Below are positions 52,575 to 60,506 of a stretch of DNA of 64,000 nt, one piece after another. A program made the translations under genes and the position numbers. This stretch comes from Thermococcus sp. EP1 (GTDB taxonomy: Archaea; Methanobacteriota_B; Thermococci; Thermococcales; Thermococcaceae), in assembly GCF_001317345.1 (NCBI RefSeq), contig NZ_JXCG01000003.1, positions 186,001-250,000 on the forward strand, written 5' to 3'. The first letter of the stretch is position 1; each line of letters begins with the position of its first letter. The notes beneath the pieces are model-generated. The model was not told the DNA's origin. It made no database searches and worked only from the letters and a program-made list of their open reading frames with translations.

Positions 52575-53951
52575 ATGGAATATCCAAAGTTAGTTGTTAC
52601 TCCTCCTGGACCCAAAGCTAAAGAACTTGTAGAAAGAGAGAAGAAAGTAATTTCTCAAGGTTTAGGGGTTAAACTCTTCCCAGTTGTACCCGAGAGGGGA
52701 TATGGAGCACTCATTGAAGATGTAGATGGGAATATCTTTATTGATTTCCTTGCTGGAGCTGCCGCTGCTTCTACAGGTTATGCTCATCCAAGACTTGTCA
52801 AGGAAGTTCAAGAACAGGTGGCTAAAATTCAGCATTCAATGATAGGTTACACTTATAGCAAGAGAGCTATAGAAGTGGCTGAGATTTTGGCCAAGAAAGC
52901 TCCACTAGATAATCCCAAAATACTCTTTGGTCTTAGTGGTAGTGACTCAATAGACTTGCTTATGAAAGTCGTTCGTTTTGCTACGAGACGACCTTGGATC
53001 GTAGCGTTTATTGGAGCTTATCATGGTCAAACTTATGGAGCTACCTCTGTGGCCGCTTTTCAGAGTTCTCAAAAGAGAGGTTTTTCTCCCTTAGTCCCAA
53101 ATGTAGTGTGGATTCCTTATCCCAATCCTTACAGGAATATCTGGAACATTGACGGCTATGAGGAGCCTCATGAACTAATCAATGCGTTCATAGACTATCT
53201 TGAGAAATATGTTTTTGCTCACGTAGTCCCCCCTGATGAGGTTAGTGTGCTTTTGGCAGAACCGATTCAAGGTGATGCAGGGATAGTTGTTCCTCCAGAA
53301 GACTTTTTCAAAGAACTCAAGAAAATGCTTGATGAGCATGGAATCTTTCTGGCAATGGATGAAGTTCAAACTGGTATTGGAAGAACAGGAAAGTGGTTTG
53401 CAAGTGAGTGGTTCGATGTAAAGCCTGATTTTATCTCCTTTGGGAAAGGTGTTGCAAGTGGAATGGGACTAAGTGGGGTCATTGGAAAAAGTGAACTTAT
53501 GGAAATGACAAGTGGCTCCGCTTTATTAACCCCTGCAGCTAATCCCGTAATTTCAGCCGCAGCATACGCAACGTTAAGAATAATAGAAGAGGAAAACCTT
53601 CTTAAAAATGCCCTAGAAGTTGGAAAGTTCATAAAAGAGCGTTTGCTTGAGTTAAAAGAACAGTATGAAGTAATCGGGGACGTGAGAGGGAAGGGACTAA
53701 TGATAGGGGCTGAAATTGTAAAACCCGGAACAAAGATGCCAGACCCAGAGCTCACAGGAAAGATATGCTGGCGGGCATTCGAGTTGGGCCTAATTTTGCC
53801 GAGCTATGGGATGTTTGGAAACGTTATAAGAATAACTCCCCCACTTGTAATAACAAAAGAGATAGCAGAGAAAGGTTTGGAAATAGTGGAACAAGCTTTA
53901 AAAGATGCCCTAGCAGGTAAAGTGACACACAAGACGGTCACGTGGCATTAG
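52575..53951 (+). CDS. Class III aminotransferase-fold PLP enzyme, possible amino acid racemase
   Basis: A 458-residue fold-type I enzyme of the GABA/ornithine aminotransferase class. Seen: FLAGAAAASTGYAHPRLV, SGSDSIDLLMKVVRFATRRP, AYHGQTYG, FLAMDEVQTGIGRTGKWFA and the PLP lysine in SFGKGVASGMGLSG. In Pyrococcus and Thermococcus several members of this class are amino acid racemases rather than transaminases. Being next to an alanine symporter favours an alanine/serine-type racemase or alanine transaminase here (inference). ATG follows GAGGTGAGTTAAG. Confidence 0.8.
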   Translation: MEYPKLVVTPPGPKAKELVEREKKVISQGLGVKLFPVVPERGYGALIEDVDGNIFIDFLAGAAAASTGYAHPRLVKEVQEQVAKIQHSMIGYTYSKRAIEVAEILAKKAPLDNPKILFGLSGSDSIDLLMKVVRFATRRPWIVAFIGAYHGQTYGATSVAAFQSSQKRGFSPLVPNVVWIPYPNPYRNIWNIDGYEEPHELINAFIDYLEKYVFAHVVPPDEVSVLLAEPIQGDAGIVVPPEDFFKELKKMLDEHGIFLAMDEVQTGIGRTGKWFASEWFDVKPDFISFGKGVASGMGLSGVIGKSELMEMTSGSALLTPAANPVISAAAYATLRIIEEENLLKNALEVGKFIKERLLELKEQYEVIGDVRGKGLMIGAEIVKPGTKMPDPELTGKICWRAFELGLILPSYGMFGNVIRITPPLVITKEIAEKGLEIVEQALKDALAGKVTHKTVTWH

Positions 53952-53972
53952 CTTTTCTTTTTTAAACCTTTT

Positions 53973-53981
53973 GTTAGAAAC
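53973..53981 (+). promoter_or_regulatory. GTTnnnAAC (SurR-type) site upstream of hypA
   Basis: GTTAGAAAC matches the GTTn3AAC core recognised by SurR and sits 7 bases before the hypA TATA box TTTATAAAC (53989-53997). A site just upstream of TATA is where SurR acts as activator in Pyrococcus. The second half of the extended motif (n5-GTT) is missing. Confidence 0.45.
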
Positions 53982-54029
53982 ACTACAATTTATAAACTCT
54001 TTTATTTAGACCTTTTTGGAGGGGATAAA

Positions 54030-54446
54030 ATGCACGAGTGGGCACTTGCCGATGGAATAGTTAGAACTGCCATTGAGTTTGCGAAGCAGCATGGAAAAGA
54101 AAAGGTTCTCGCTTTAAGGATAGTCCTTGGAGAACTCCAGGATGTTAATCAAGAGATTTTGGAATTTGCTATCGACGAGATAAAGAGAGGAACTATTGCA
54201 GAAGAAGCAGAACTAGAATTTGTTATTGAAGAGGCTGAGTTTAAATGTAGAAACTGTGAAACCGAGTGGAAACTCAAAGACGTAAAGAGTGGATTTGATG
54301 AGAGAATAAAGGAGGATATTCATTTCATACCAGAAGTTGTTCATGCGTTCTTGGCCTGTCCTAAATGCGGGAGCAGGGACTTTGAGGTTACAAAGGGAAG
54401 GGGAGTTTATCTAGCAGCAATAAAAGTTGAGGGTGATGAGGAGTGA
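54030..54446 (+). CDS. hypA: Hydrogenase nickel-incorporation protein HypA
   Basis: A 138-residue nickel metallochaperone. The N-terminal MHEWALADGIV carries the nickel ligands (Met1, His2), and the zinc site uses two CxxC pairs, CRNC (about residue 73) and CPKC (about residue 110), separated by the Thermococcus-type insertion VKSGFDERIKEDIHFIPEVV. HypA delivers nickel to NiFe hydrogenase large subunits. GGAGGGGATAAA precedes the ATG. Its stop overlaps the next gene by 4 bases. Confidence 0.95.
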   Translation: MHEWALADGIVRTAIEFAKQHGKEKVLALRIVLGELQDVNQEILEFAIDEIKRGTIAEEAELEFVIEEAEFKCRNCETEWKLKDVKSGFDERIKEDIHFIPEVVHAFLACPKCGSRDFEVTKGRGVYLAAIKVEGDEE

Positions 54447-55168
54447 TTGACCCTAGAATAAAGGCCGTGGAAGCAAGGCTTGAGAAAGTCAAGAGAATCA
54501 TTCCTGTAGTGAGTGGCAAAGGAGGAGTAGGTAAGTCCATGGTATCTACAACATTAGCACTAAGCTTAGCCCAAAAAGGCTACAAAGTTGGTCTTTTGGA
54601 TTTAGACTTTCATGGAGCAAGCGATCATGTTATCCTTGGTTTTGAACCCAAAGAATTCCCTGAAGAGGATAGAGGAATTATTCCACCAGAGGTTCATGGA
54701 ATTAGGTTCATGAGTATTGTATATTACTCCGAAGATAAACCGACTCCACTTAGGGGGATGGAGATAAGCGACGCTTTAATAGAGCTCTTGGCTATAACCA
54801 GATGGGAAGACTTGGACTTTTTGATCATTGACATGCCTCCTGGAATGGGAGATCAGTTCCTTGACGTTTTGAGATTTCTCAGGAAAGGAGAATTCCTTGT
54901 TGTTGCAACCCCGTCAAAGCTTGCCATTAACGTTGTCAAAAAGCTACTTGAACTTTTAAAGGAACAGAACCTCAAGATAGTGGGCATTGTGGAAAATATG
55001 ACATTTGATGGAGGAGAGGAAATCAGAAATCTTGCCAAAGAATTCGACATCCCTTACTTAGTAGAGATTCCACTTTACAAAGATTTAGATGCTAAAGTTG
55101 GTAACATTGAGGAGTTATTAAAGAGTGAATTTGCGAAGAAGATTGAAGAAGTCATCAAAGCCCTTTAA
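54443..55168 (+). CDS. Mrp/MinD-type ATPase acting as HypB
   Basis: A 241-residue P-loop ATPase. Deviant Walker A VVSGKGGVGKSMVST (about residue 22), switch I LDLDFHGASDHVIL and switch II/Walker B FLIIDMPPGMGDQFL. In T. kodakarensis this gene after hypA encodes the ATPase that binds HypA and aids nickel delivery, replacing the usual GTPase HypB. Lacks the iron-sulfur scaffold CxxC pair of typical Mrp. GTG start overlaps hypA. Confidence 0.85.
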   Translation: MIDPRIKAVEARLEKVKRIIPVVSGKGGVGKSMVSTTLALSLAQKGYKVGLLDLDFHGASDHVILGFEPKEFPEEDRGIIPPEVHGIRFMSIVYYSEDKPTPLRGMEISDALIELLAITRWEDLDFLIIDMPPGMGDQFLDVLRFLRKGEFLVVATPSKLAINVVKKLLELLKEQNLKIVGIVENMTFDGGEEIRNLAKEFDIPYLVEIPLYKDLDAKVGNIEELLKSEFAKKIEEVIKAL

Positions 55169-55195
55169 TTCTCCCTATATTTTTTGGTGATAGAG

Positions 55196-55669
55196 ATGGA
55201 ATTTAGGGAATTCTTTTCGAATGTTGAAAAAGTAGTGATATGCGGCATTGGAAACGATACTAGAGGAGACGATGCATTTGGAGTGTATGTTGTAGAAAGG
55301 TTAAAAGAAAAGGTCTTCAATCCTAAAGTAGTTTTTCTTAACTGTGCTGAAATGCCAGAGAGTTATGCAGGAAAAATCATCAGAGAAAGACCTTCTCACG
55401 TGGTTTTTATTGATGCAGTGCATTTTGAAGGGAAACCAGGCGAAATAGTTTTAGCAGACCCTGAGGGAACACTAGGAGAAGCATTTTCAACTCATAGAAT
55501 GCCATTAAAGCTTTTGGTAGGTTATTTGAAGCAAAATATAGATGCTAAATTCCTCCTTATAGGAGCACAGCCAAAGCAGATTGGATTTTTTGTAGAGATG
55601 AGTGAAGAATTGAAAGAAAGTGCAAAAAAACTTGTGGATGTATTAGAACAAATTTTGAGTGAAATTTAG
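55196..55669 (+). CDS. Hydrogenase maturation endopeptidase
   Basis: A 157-residue protease of the HycI/HyaD family (M52). Nickel-probing residues are visible in GIGNDTRGDDAFGVYV (Asp), FIDAVHFEGKPG (Asp/His) and STHRMPLKLL (His). It clips the C-terminal tail of a NiFe hydrogenase large subunit after nickel is in place. The HypA-ATPase-protease order makes a compact maturation operon. ATG at 55196 follows GGTGATAGAG; the upstream start is inside that site. Confidence 0.9.
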   Translation: MEFREFFSNVEKVVICGIGNDTRGDDAFGVYVVERLKEKVFNPKVVFLNCAEMPESYAGKIIRERPSHVVFIDAVHFEGKPGEIVLADPEGTLGEAFSTHRMPLKLLVGYLKQNIDAKFLLIGAQPKQIGFFVEMSEELKESAKKLVDVLEQILSEI

Positions 55670-55684
55670 ATTTTTCAGAAGTTT

Positions 55685-55761
<77 letters not shown>

Positions 55762-55828
55762 TCGAACTTCTATGGGCCTTAATGCATTTATAAATCTTAC
55801 GGTTTTTTGAAAATTTAAAAGAAAAACT

Positions 55829-57124
55829 CTAAGGATAAATTCTTGAAGGAGTTCTTGGGAATAGTGTGGCCCATCTAATATGGTTAAGCTTGAGAACCCA
55901 AGCTACCAATCTTTCAAGCCCGAGACCAAAACCACTATGTGGGACACTTCCATATTTCCTAAGATCGAGGTACCACTCGTAGTTCTTTGGATCCATACCC
56001 TCTTCTAGGATTCTTTGAACTAACTTGTCATAGTTATCTTCTCTCTGACTTCCGCCAATGATTTCGCCGTATCCCTCTGGTGCAAGCATGTCTGCAGCCA
56101 AGGCTTTTCTTGGATCTTCTGGGTCTTCTTTCATGTAGAATGCTTTTATGTGCTTTGGATAACCATAAACGAAGAATGGTCTGTCAAATTCTTCTGTTAA
56201 AACCCTCTCTTCATCTGCACCCATATCCTCGCCCCATTCAATTTGAATGCCCTTACTCTGAAGAATATCTATTGCCTCATCGTAGCTTATTCTTGGGAAT
56301 GGTGGTTCGGTGTTCTTGAGAGTTGTCAAGTCCTTTCTAAATGTCTCTATTTCTTTCTTTCTAAGCTCCATGGTTCTCTGTACCATGTAGCTTACAAGTT
56401 CTTCTTCTACTTTGAGAATATCCCAAAGATCCATCCATGCACCCTCAAGCTCTAAATGCCAGTATTCAGTAAGATGTCTCCTCGTTCTGCTCTTTTCAGC
56501 CCTAAAACTTGGTGTAAGTGACCATACTTTCTCCAGTCCAAATATTGCTGCCTCAAGATAAAGCTGTGCTGATTGGCTTAGATAGGCTTCTCTCTCAAAA
56601 TACTTCAATTTAAAAAGTGTTGAGCCGCCTTCAACTGCTCCAGTAACAAGGATTGGTGGGAATACTTCATACCATCCATCTTGGAGGAGCCACTCTCTCG
56701 CAGCTTGCATTAAAGTGGCTTTAACTTTCATCACACTGGCTACTTTTGGAGAATGGAGATGGAGATGCCTCACATCTAGTAGGAATTCATCACTTGCATC
56801 CTTTGTGATAGGGAAAAACTCTACGTCTTGGATTATTTCAATTTTATCTGCTTGAATCTCAACGCCTGTGGGAGCCCTTGGATCAGCTTTAACTCTTCCT
56901 TCTATTATCACACTTGATTCTATTCCAACTTGTTTTGCTCTCCTATATGCATCTTCACTCAAGTCTTTCGTAAATATGGTTTGAATTATTCCACTTGAGT
57001 CTCTAAGGACAATAAATACTTTTTTACCAACTTCTCTCTTTCTATACACCCATCCAGCAAGTCTTACCCTTTCTCCTTCCATTTTAGGTTTTACATCTGC
57101 ACAGTAAATTTTTTCAATCATCAT
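55829..57124 (-). CDS. asnS: Asparaginyl-tRNA synthetase
   Basis: A 431-residue class IIb synthetase. An N-terminal OB-fold (VRLAGWVYRKREVGKKVFIVL) binds the anticodon; catalytic motif 2 is LTPSFRAEKSRTRRHLTEYWH and motif 3 is GFGLGLERLVAWVL. The EIIGGSQREDNYD segment and overall pattern match Pyrococcus AsnRS rather than AspRS. It charges tRNA-Asn. GGAGGTGTTTT precedes two consecutive ATG codons (57124, 57121). Confidence 0.9.
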   Translation of the reverse strand: MMIEKIYCADVKPKMEGERVRLAGWVYRKREVGKKVFIVLRDSSGIIQTIFTKDLSEDAYRRAKQVGIESSVIIEGRVKADPRAPTGVEIQADKIEIIQDVEFFPITKDASDEFLLDVRHLHLHSPKVASVMKVKATLMQAAREWLLQDGWYEVFPPILVTGAVEGGSTLFKLKYFEREAYLSQSAQLYLEAAIFGLEKVWSLTPSFRAEKSRTRRHLTEYWHLELEGAWMDLWDILKVEEELVSYMVQRTMELRKKEIETFRKDLTTLKNTEPPFPRISYDEAIDILQSKGIQIEWGEDMGADEERVLTEEFDRPFFVYGYPKHIKAFYMKEDPEDPRKALAADMLAPEGYGEIIGGSQREDNYDKLVQRILEEGMDPKNYEWYLDLRKYGSVPHSGFGLGLERLVAWVLKLNHIRWATLFPRTPSRIYP

Positions 57125-57466
57125 AAAACACCTCCAATCTTGCTTGTGTTTCCATTTTAGCTTTATTAATCTATCCCAGAAGAGTCAATTATTCCAGAGG
57201 ACTTTTGGGAGGAATCTCTTGTCTTTAATTTCGAATACCACAGACATGGTAACCACATTTTTAAACCTAGTTATTGATATTTAAATCATTCGCTTTATTT
57301 ATTGTCATTTTTTATGGATTTAAATGAGGTTGATGAATAAATGCCAGTATAATATCACAGGATCATTAATGTGGCAATGGGTGGTTGGAAGTTGTTAAAT
57401 TCTCTTCTTGGCATATAGTTTAAATATCATGAGACATGAAAAATTAATCCCATGTGAGGTGAGAAC
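57125..57466. other. 342-base intergenic region between asnS and the amidohydrolase
   Basis: Divergent upstream region. The forward gene has a TATA box GTTTAAATA at 57418-57426. The rest is AT-rich and holds only very short ORFs (up to 10 codons); no RNA fold, repeat or remnant was recognised. Confidence 0.4.
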
Positions 57467-58717
57467 ATGAAGGCAATTGTAGCCGATCATATTATTGATA
57501 GTAATACTCATAGAAAGAATTTGGCAGTTTTGATAGAAGATGGAAAGATAGTTAGTATAATCCCCAGTGAGAAGTTAAAAGAATTTGATGTGGAAGTGAC
57601 TTATGGAGGAAAGGATTATCTTCTCATTCCAGGTCTTATTAATGCACATACTCATGTGGCTATGGCTAAATTTAGGGGCTTTGGAGATGATATGCCCCTT
57701 GATAGATGGCTCAATGAGGTAATCTGGCCCAACGAAAAGGAATGGAACGAGGAAGAAATTTATAAATGGGCCTTGATAGGTATTGCCGAGGCCATTGCAA
57801 GTGGCTCTACAACTATAAATGATCACTACTTTTTTGCATGGCAGATAGCAAAAGCCGCTGAAACACTTGGTGTTAGAGCATTTATTGGTCAAACGATGAT
57901 GGATCTTGTTGATATGCCAATAGCAGAGCCAAAACTCGGATTTAAATTCTTCAAAAAATGGAAAAGTAAAAATGGTTTAGTAAACGTGGTACTTGCTCCA
58001 CATGCAACTGACACGGTTTCAAGGAATCTGTTGGAAGAAGTGAGAGAGCTCACAGAGAAGGAGAATGCTTTAGTCCATATGCATGTTTCCCAGAGTAGAG
58101 AAGAGGTTCTTAGAGTCAAGGATAGAGAAGGAATGCTTCCTGTTGAATACCTTAAAAGTGCGAACATTTTAGAGTCCAATTTTATCGGAGTTCATGGAGT
58201 ATACCTATCAGAAAAGGAAGTTGGAATCTATGCAAAGAGTAATGCAACTTTGGTCCATTGCCCCATAAGCCTGGCAAAATTAGAAGGCTATGTTGCTCCG
58301 ATATTAGACCTCTGGAAACTTGGTGGGAATGTAGCCCTTGGCAACGACTGTGCAGTTTCTAATAATTCCATGGACATGATTCTTGAAATGAAGTTCGCTG
58401 CCATCTTAAATAAAGTAAAGAACAGAGATCCCACAAGGCCTACGGCAAAGGATGTCTTCTACTGGGCAACAATAGGAGGAGCGAAGGCCTTAAAGCTAAA
58501 TGCAGGCTTAATAGAACCTGGTTATCTTGCAGATCTCGTCCTCATAAACATTAAAAAGCTCCACTTTTTGCCGAAGGAGAATATACTTTCTCATCTTGTA
58601 TACTCAGCTAGGGGTAGTGATGTTGAAAAGGTATTTGTCAGTGGGGAGCTCATATACGATAATGGAATGTTCATGAAAACTGACGAGATTGAGAAGATAC
58701 TCAATGAAGAAAAATGA
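57467..58717 (+). CDS. Amidohydrolase, probable methylthioadenosine/S-adenosylhomocysteine deaminase
   Basis: A 416-residue member of the ATZ/TRZ-MtaD amidohydrolases. Metal ligands: NAHTHVAMAKFRGFGDD (two His), VHMHVSQSREEV (His), VHGVYLSEKE (His) and LGNDCAVSNNSMDM (Asp). The MtaD pattern MPLDRWLNEVIWPNEKEW is present, so deamination of 5'-methylthioadenosine or S-adenosylhomocysteine is most likely; other aminohydrolase activities cannot be excluded. ATG follows GAGGTGAGAAC. Confidence 0.85.
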   Translation: MKAIVADHIIDSNTHRKNLAVLIEDGKIVSIIPSEKLKEFDVEVTYGGKDYLLIPGLINAHTHVAMAKFRGFGDDMPLDRWLNEVIWPNEKEWNEEEIYKWALIGIAEAIASGSTTINDHYFFAWQIAKAAETLGVRAFIGQTMMDLVDMPIAEPKLGFKFFKKWKSKNGLVNVVLAPHATDTVSRNLLEEVRELTEKENALVHMHVSQSREEVLRVKDREGMLPVEYLKSANILESNFIGVHGVYLSEKEVGIYAKSNATLVHCPISLAKLEGYVAPILDLWKLGGNVALGNDCAVSNNSMDMILEMKFAAILNKVKNRDPTRPTAKDVFYWATIGGAKALKLNAGLIEPGYLADLVLINIKKLHFLPKENILSHLVYSARGSDVEKVFVSGELIYDNGMFMKTDEIEKILNEEK

Positions 58718-58783
58718 ATCTCTAGAAGATTTGTCTCAGATTATTTATTATTTTCAAAACGGCAGAAATAAAAGGGGAGAGTA

Positions 58784-59458
58784 TCACTCGAGGGCTTCAA
58801 GTAGTTTCTCGAGGAACATTTTCTCGGGGTAGGCTCCTTCGAATGAAACCTTGTCTTCACCATTTACTCTGATGACAACCTTGGGAACTGCCATGACGTT
58901 GTATTGTTCAGCAAGTCCTGGAAATTCAATAGCTTCTATCATATCACCAAGGATCTTATCATTGCCACCGAGGGCATTTTCAATTGCAAATTTGTGGGCC
59001 ATCCTAACTGCCATTGGACAGTATGGGCATGTTGGAGTGACAAAAACGTAGATCTGTACGTCTTTGTTGATCCCTCTAAGTACTTCTTTGGTTTCTTCTA
59101 AGAGGTCTGTTTCACCCTTTGAGACATCTACTATATCCTCGAGGAATGATCCAAATTCATGACCTGCTGGAAGGCCAAAGTATCTAACGCCCAGGTCTTT
59201 TCCGTCTTGGGTTATTACAACTGCAGGAGCAACATCTACTCTGTACTTTTCTGCTAGGTCTTTTTCATTATCGAAGTCGTGAATTTCGTAAGTCACAAGA
59301 TCACTTAACTCGCTTATTTCGTGGACTAGTTGTTTCAACTGGTCACAGTATTGACAGTTCTCTTTTCCGATGAACACGATTATTTTGACGGGGTTGACAA
59401 GTTTTGAAAAGAACTCCTCTTTAATTATCTTCTTATCTCCATCACTAATAAGTGCCAT
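58784..59458 (-). CDS. pdo: Protein disulfide oxidoreductase (two-thioredoxin-fold PDO)
   Basis: A 224-residue glutaredoxin-like protein with two thioredoxin folds, each with a CxxC site: C35-x2-C38 (ENCQYCDQLK) and C144-x2-C147 (TPTCPYCPMA), the same arrangement as P. furiosus PDO. It reduces and rearranges protein disulfides and in these organisms is reduced via a thioredoxin reductase-like enzyme. ATG at 59458 follows GGAGGTGTGTGAA. Divergent from surR; SurR is known to control this gene in Pyrococcus. Confidence 0.95.
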   Translation of the reverse strand: MALISDGDKKIIKEEFFSKLVNPVKIIVFIGKENCQYCDQLKQLVHEISELSDLVTYEIHDFDNEKDLAEKYRVDVAPAVVITQDGKDLGVRYFGLPAGHEFGSFLEDIVDVSKGETDLLEETKEVLRGINKDVQIYVFVTPTCPYCPMAVRMAHKFAIENALGGNDKILGDMIEAIEFPGLAEQYNVMAVPKVVIRVNGEDKVSFEGAYPEKMFLEKLLEALE

Positions 59459-59476
59459 TTCACACACCTCCAATCA

Positions 59477-59499
59477 GTTTCAAACTAAAGCTTTTTAAC
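59477..59499 (-). promoter_or_regulatory. pdo promoter with GTTnnnAAC site downstream of TATA
   Basis: Reverse strand: TATA element GTTAAAAAGC at about 59499-59490 and the palindromic GTTTGAAAC at 59485-59477, 13 bases further toward the gene. The site lies between TATA and the expected transcription start (about 59470), the position of a repressor. This agrees with SurR acting as repressor of pdo when sulfur is absent. Confidence 0.55.
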
Positions 59500-59540
59500 C
59501 TTCGGGTGCAACCTACATACGAGGTCTTTACAAATTTAGG

Positions 59541-59576
59541 GTTTTCAACCAGAGGTTAAGATGACGGTATATAAAC
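59541..59576 (+). promoter_or_regulatory. surR promoter with extended SurR motif
   Basis: GTTTTCAACCAGAGGTT (59541-59557) fits the full extended pattern GTTn3AACn5GTT. The TATA box GTATATAAAC (59567-59576) follows after 9 bases, and the surR ATG is at 59608. The position upstream of TATA suggests autoactivation by reduced SurR. Confidence 0.6.
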
Positions 59577-59607
59577 TTTACGATACAGATTTGGGTAGGT
59601 GGGCAAC

Positions 59608-60282
59608 ATGTCTGAACCAGATATATTTTACATCCTGGGCAACAAGGTGAGGAGAGACTTACTCAGTCACTTAACATGTACGGAGTGTTACTTTAGTCTG
59701 CTCAGCAGTAAGGTTAATGTATCCTCCACAGCGGTTTCTAAGCACTTAAAGATCATGGAACGAGAAGGTGTGTTAAAGTCTTATGAGAAAGAAGAAGGTT
59801 TTATTGGGCCCACAAGAAAGTATTATTCTATAGCGGTCTCTAAAACATTTCTTGTAACTGTTACCCCGAATATATTTTGGTATAAAGGGCTTGATTTGGA
59901 AACTCCAGAGAGGTTTGAAAGATTTGAAATTAAACTTAATGAACTTGAAAAATCTCCAAAGGACTTACATGCTATGGTAAAAGCATTTGTAGATGCAAAT
60001 AAAAAACTTGAACAAGTGGTTGAAGCATTGAGAACCATTGAAAGCTACAGGAACACTCTCATGAGAGACCTTAAAGATAAATATTTAAGGGAAGTAGGGG
60101 ACATGACTCAGCTTGCAATTCTCCATTATCTCTTACTTTATGATACTACCACCGTAGAAGAGCTGAGTGACGTATTAAACCTCAAAGAGAGAGAAGTAAG
60201 GGAGAAGGTCGAGGAACTTTCCAGAGTGATACCGTTAATCATAAAAGAGGATACAATTAAAATTGACAAAGAAGCGTTATAA
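59608..60282 (+). CDS. surR: Sulfur-responsive redox regulator SurR
   Basis: A 224-residue winged-helix protein matching P. furiosus SurR over its length. The N-terminal HTH (residues 7-80) contains the redox switch C24-T-E-C27 (HLTCTECYFSLLSS) and the recognition helix STAVSKHLKIMEREGV; a second wHTH-like part is near MTQLAILHYLLLYDTTTVEE. Reduced SurR activates hydrogenase genes and represses S0 reduction genes; oxidation by sulfur releases it from DNA. ATG at 59608 follows GGTAGGTGGGCAAC; a GTG at 59599 is within it. Confidence 0.95.
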   Translation: MSEPDIFYILGNKVRRDLLSHLTCTECYFSLLSSKVNVSSTAVSKHLKIMEREGVLKSYEKEEGFIGPTRKYYSIAVSKTFLVTVTPNIFWYKGLDLETPERFERFEIKLNELEKSPKDLHAMVKAFVDANKKLEQVVEALRTIESYRNTLMRDLKDKYLREVGDMTQLAILHYLLLYDTTTVEELSDVLNLKEREVREKVEELSRVIPLIIKEDTIKIDKEAL

Positions 60283-60306
60283 GACAGATAGAATGGAGGG
60301 TCCTTC

Positions 60307-60504
60307 ATGGTGGAGAAGATTAAAATCATTGTCAATGAAGATAAGTGCTATCTTTGCGGTGGATGTGCTGGAGTCTGTCCATCACTTGCAATAAAAGTGA
60401 GCTCGTCTAAATGGGAATTCTTTCAGGACAAATGTATATCATGTAAGATATGCATAAATGCATGTCCAGTTGGGGCTTTGGACTTTGAACCGTTGGAGGG
60501 ATAA
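60307..60504 (+). CDS. Two-cluster ferredoxin (2[4Fe-4S])
   Basis: A 65-residue ferredoxin with two complete 4Fe-4S motifs: C14-x2-C17-x2-C20-x3-C24 and C43-x2-C46-x2-C49-x3-C53. It lies 2 bases before the lipid reductase gene and probably donates electrons to it. GGAGGGTCCTTC before the ATG. Confidence 0.95.
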   Translation: MVEKIKIIVNEDKCYLCGGCAGVCPSLAIKVSSSKWEFFQDKCISCKICINACPVGALDFEPLEG

Positions 60505-60506
60505 AC

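Noticed and set aside
57125-57466. A regulatory RNA or small gene before the amidohydrolase
   Set aside because: Only a TATA box and very short ORFs are visible; no stable fold or coding bias.
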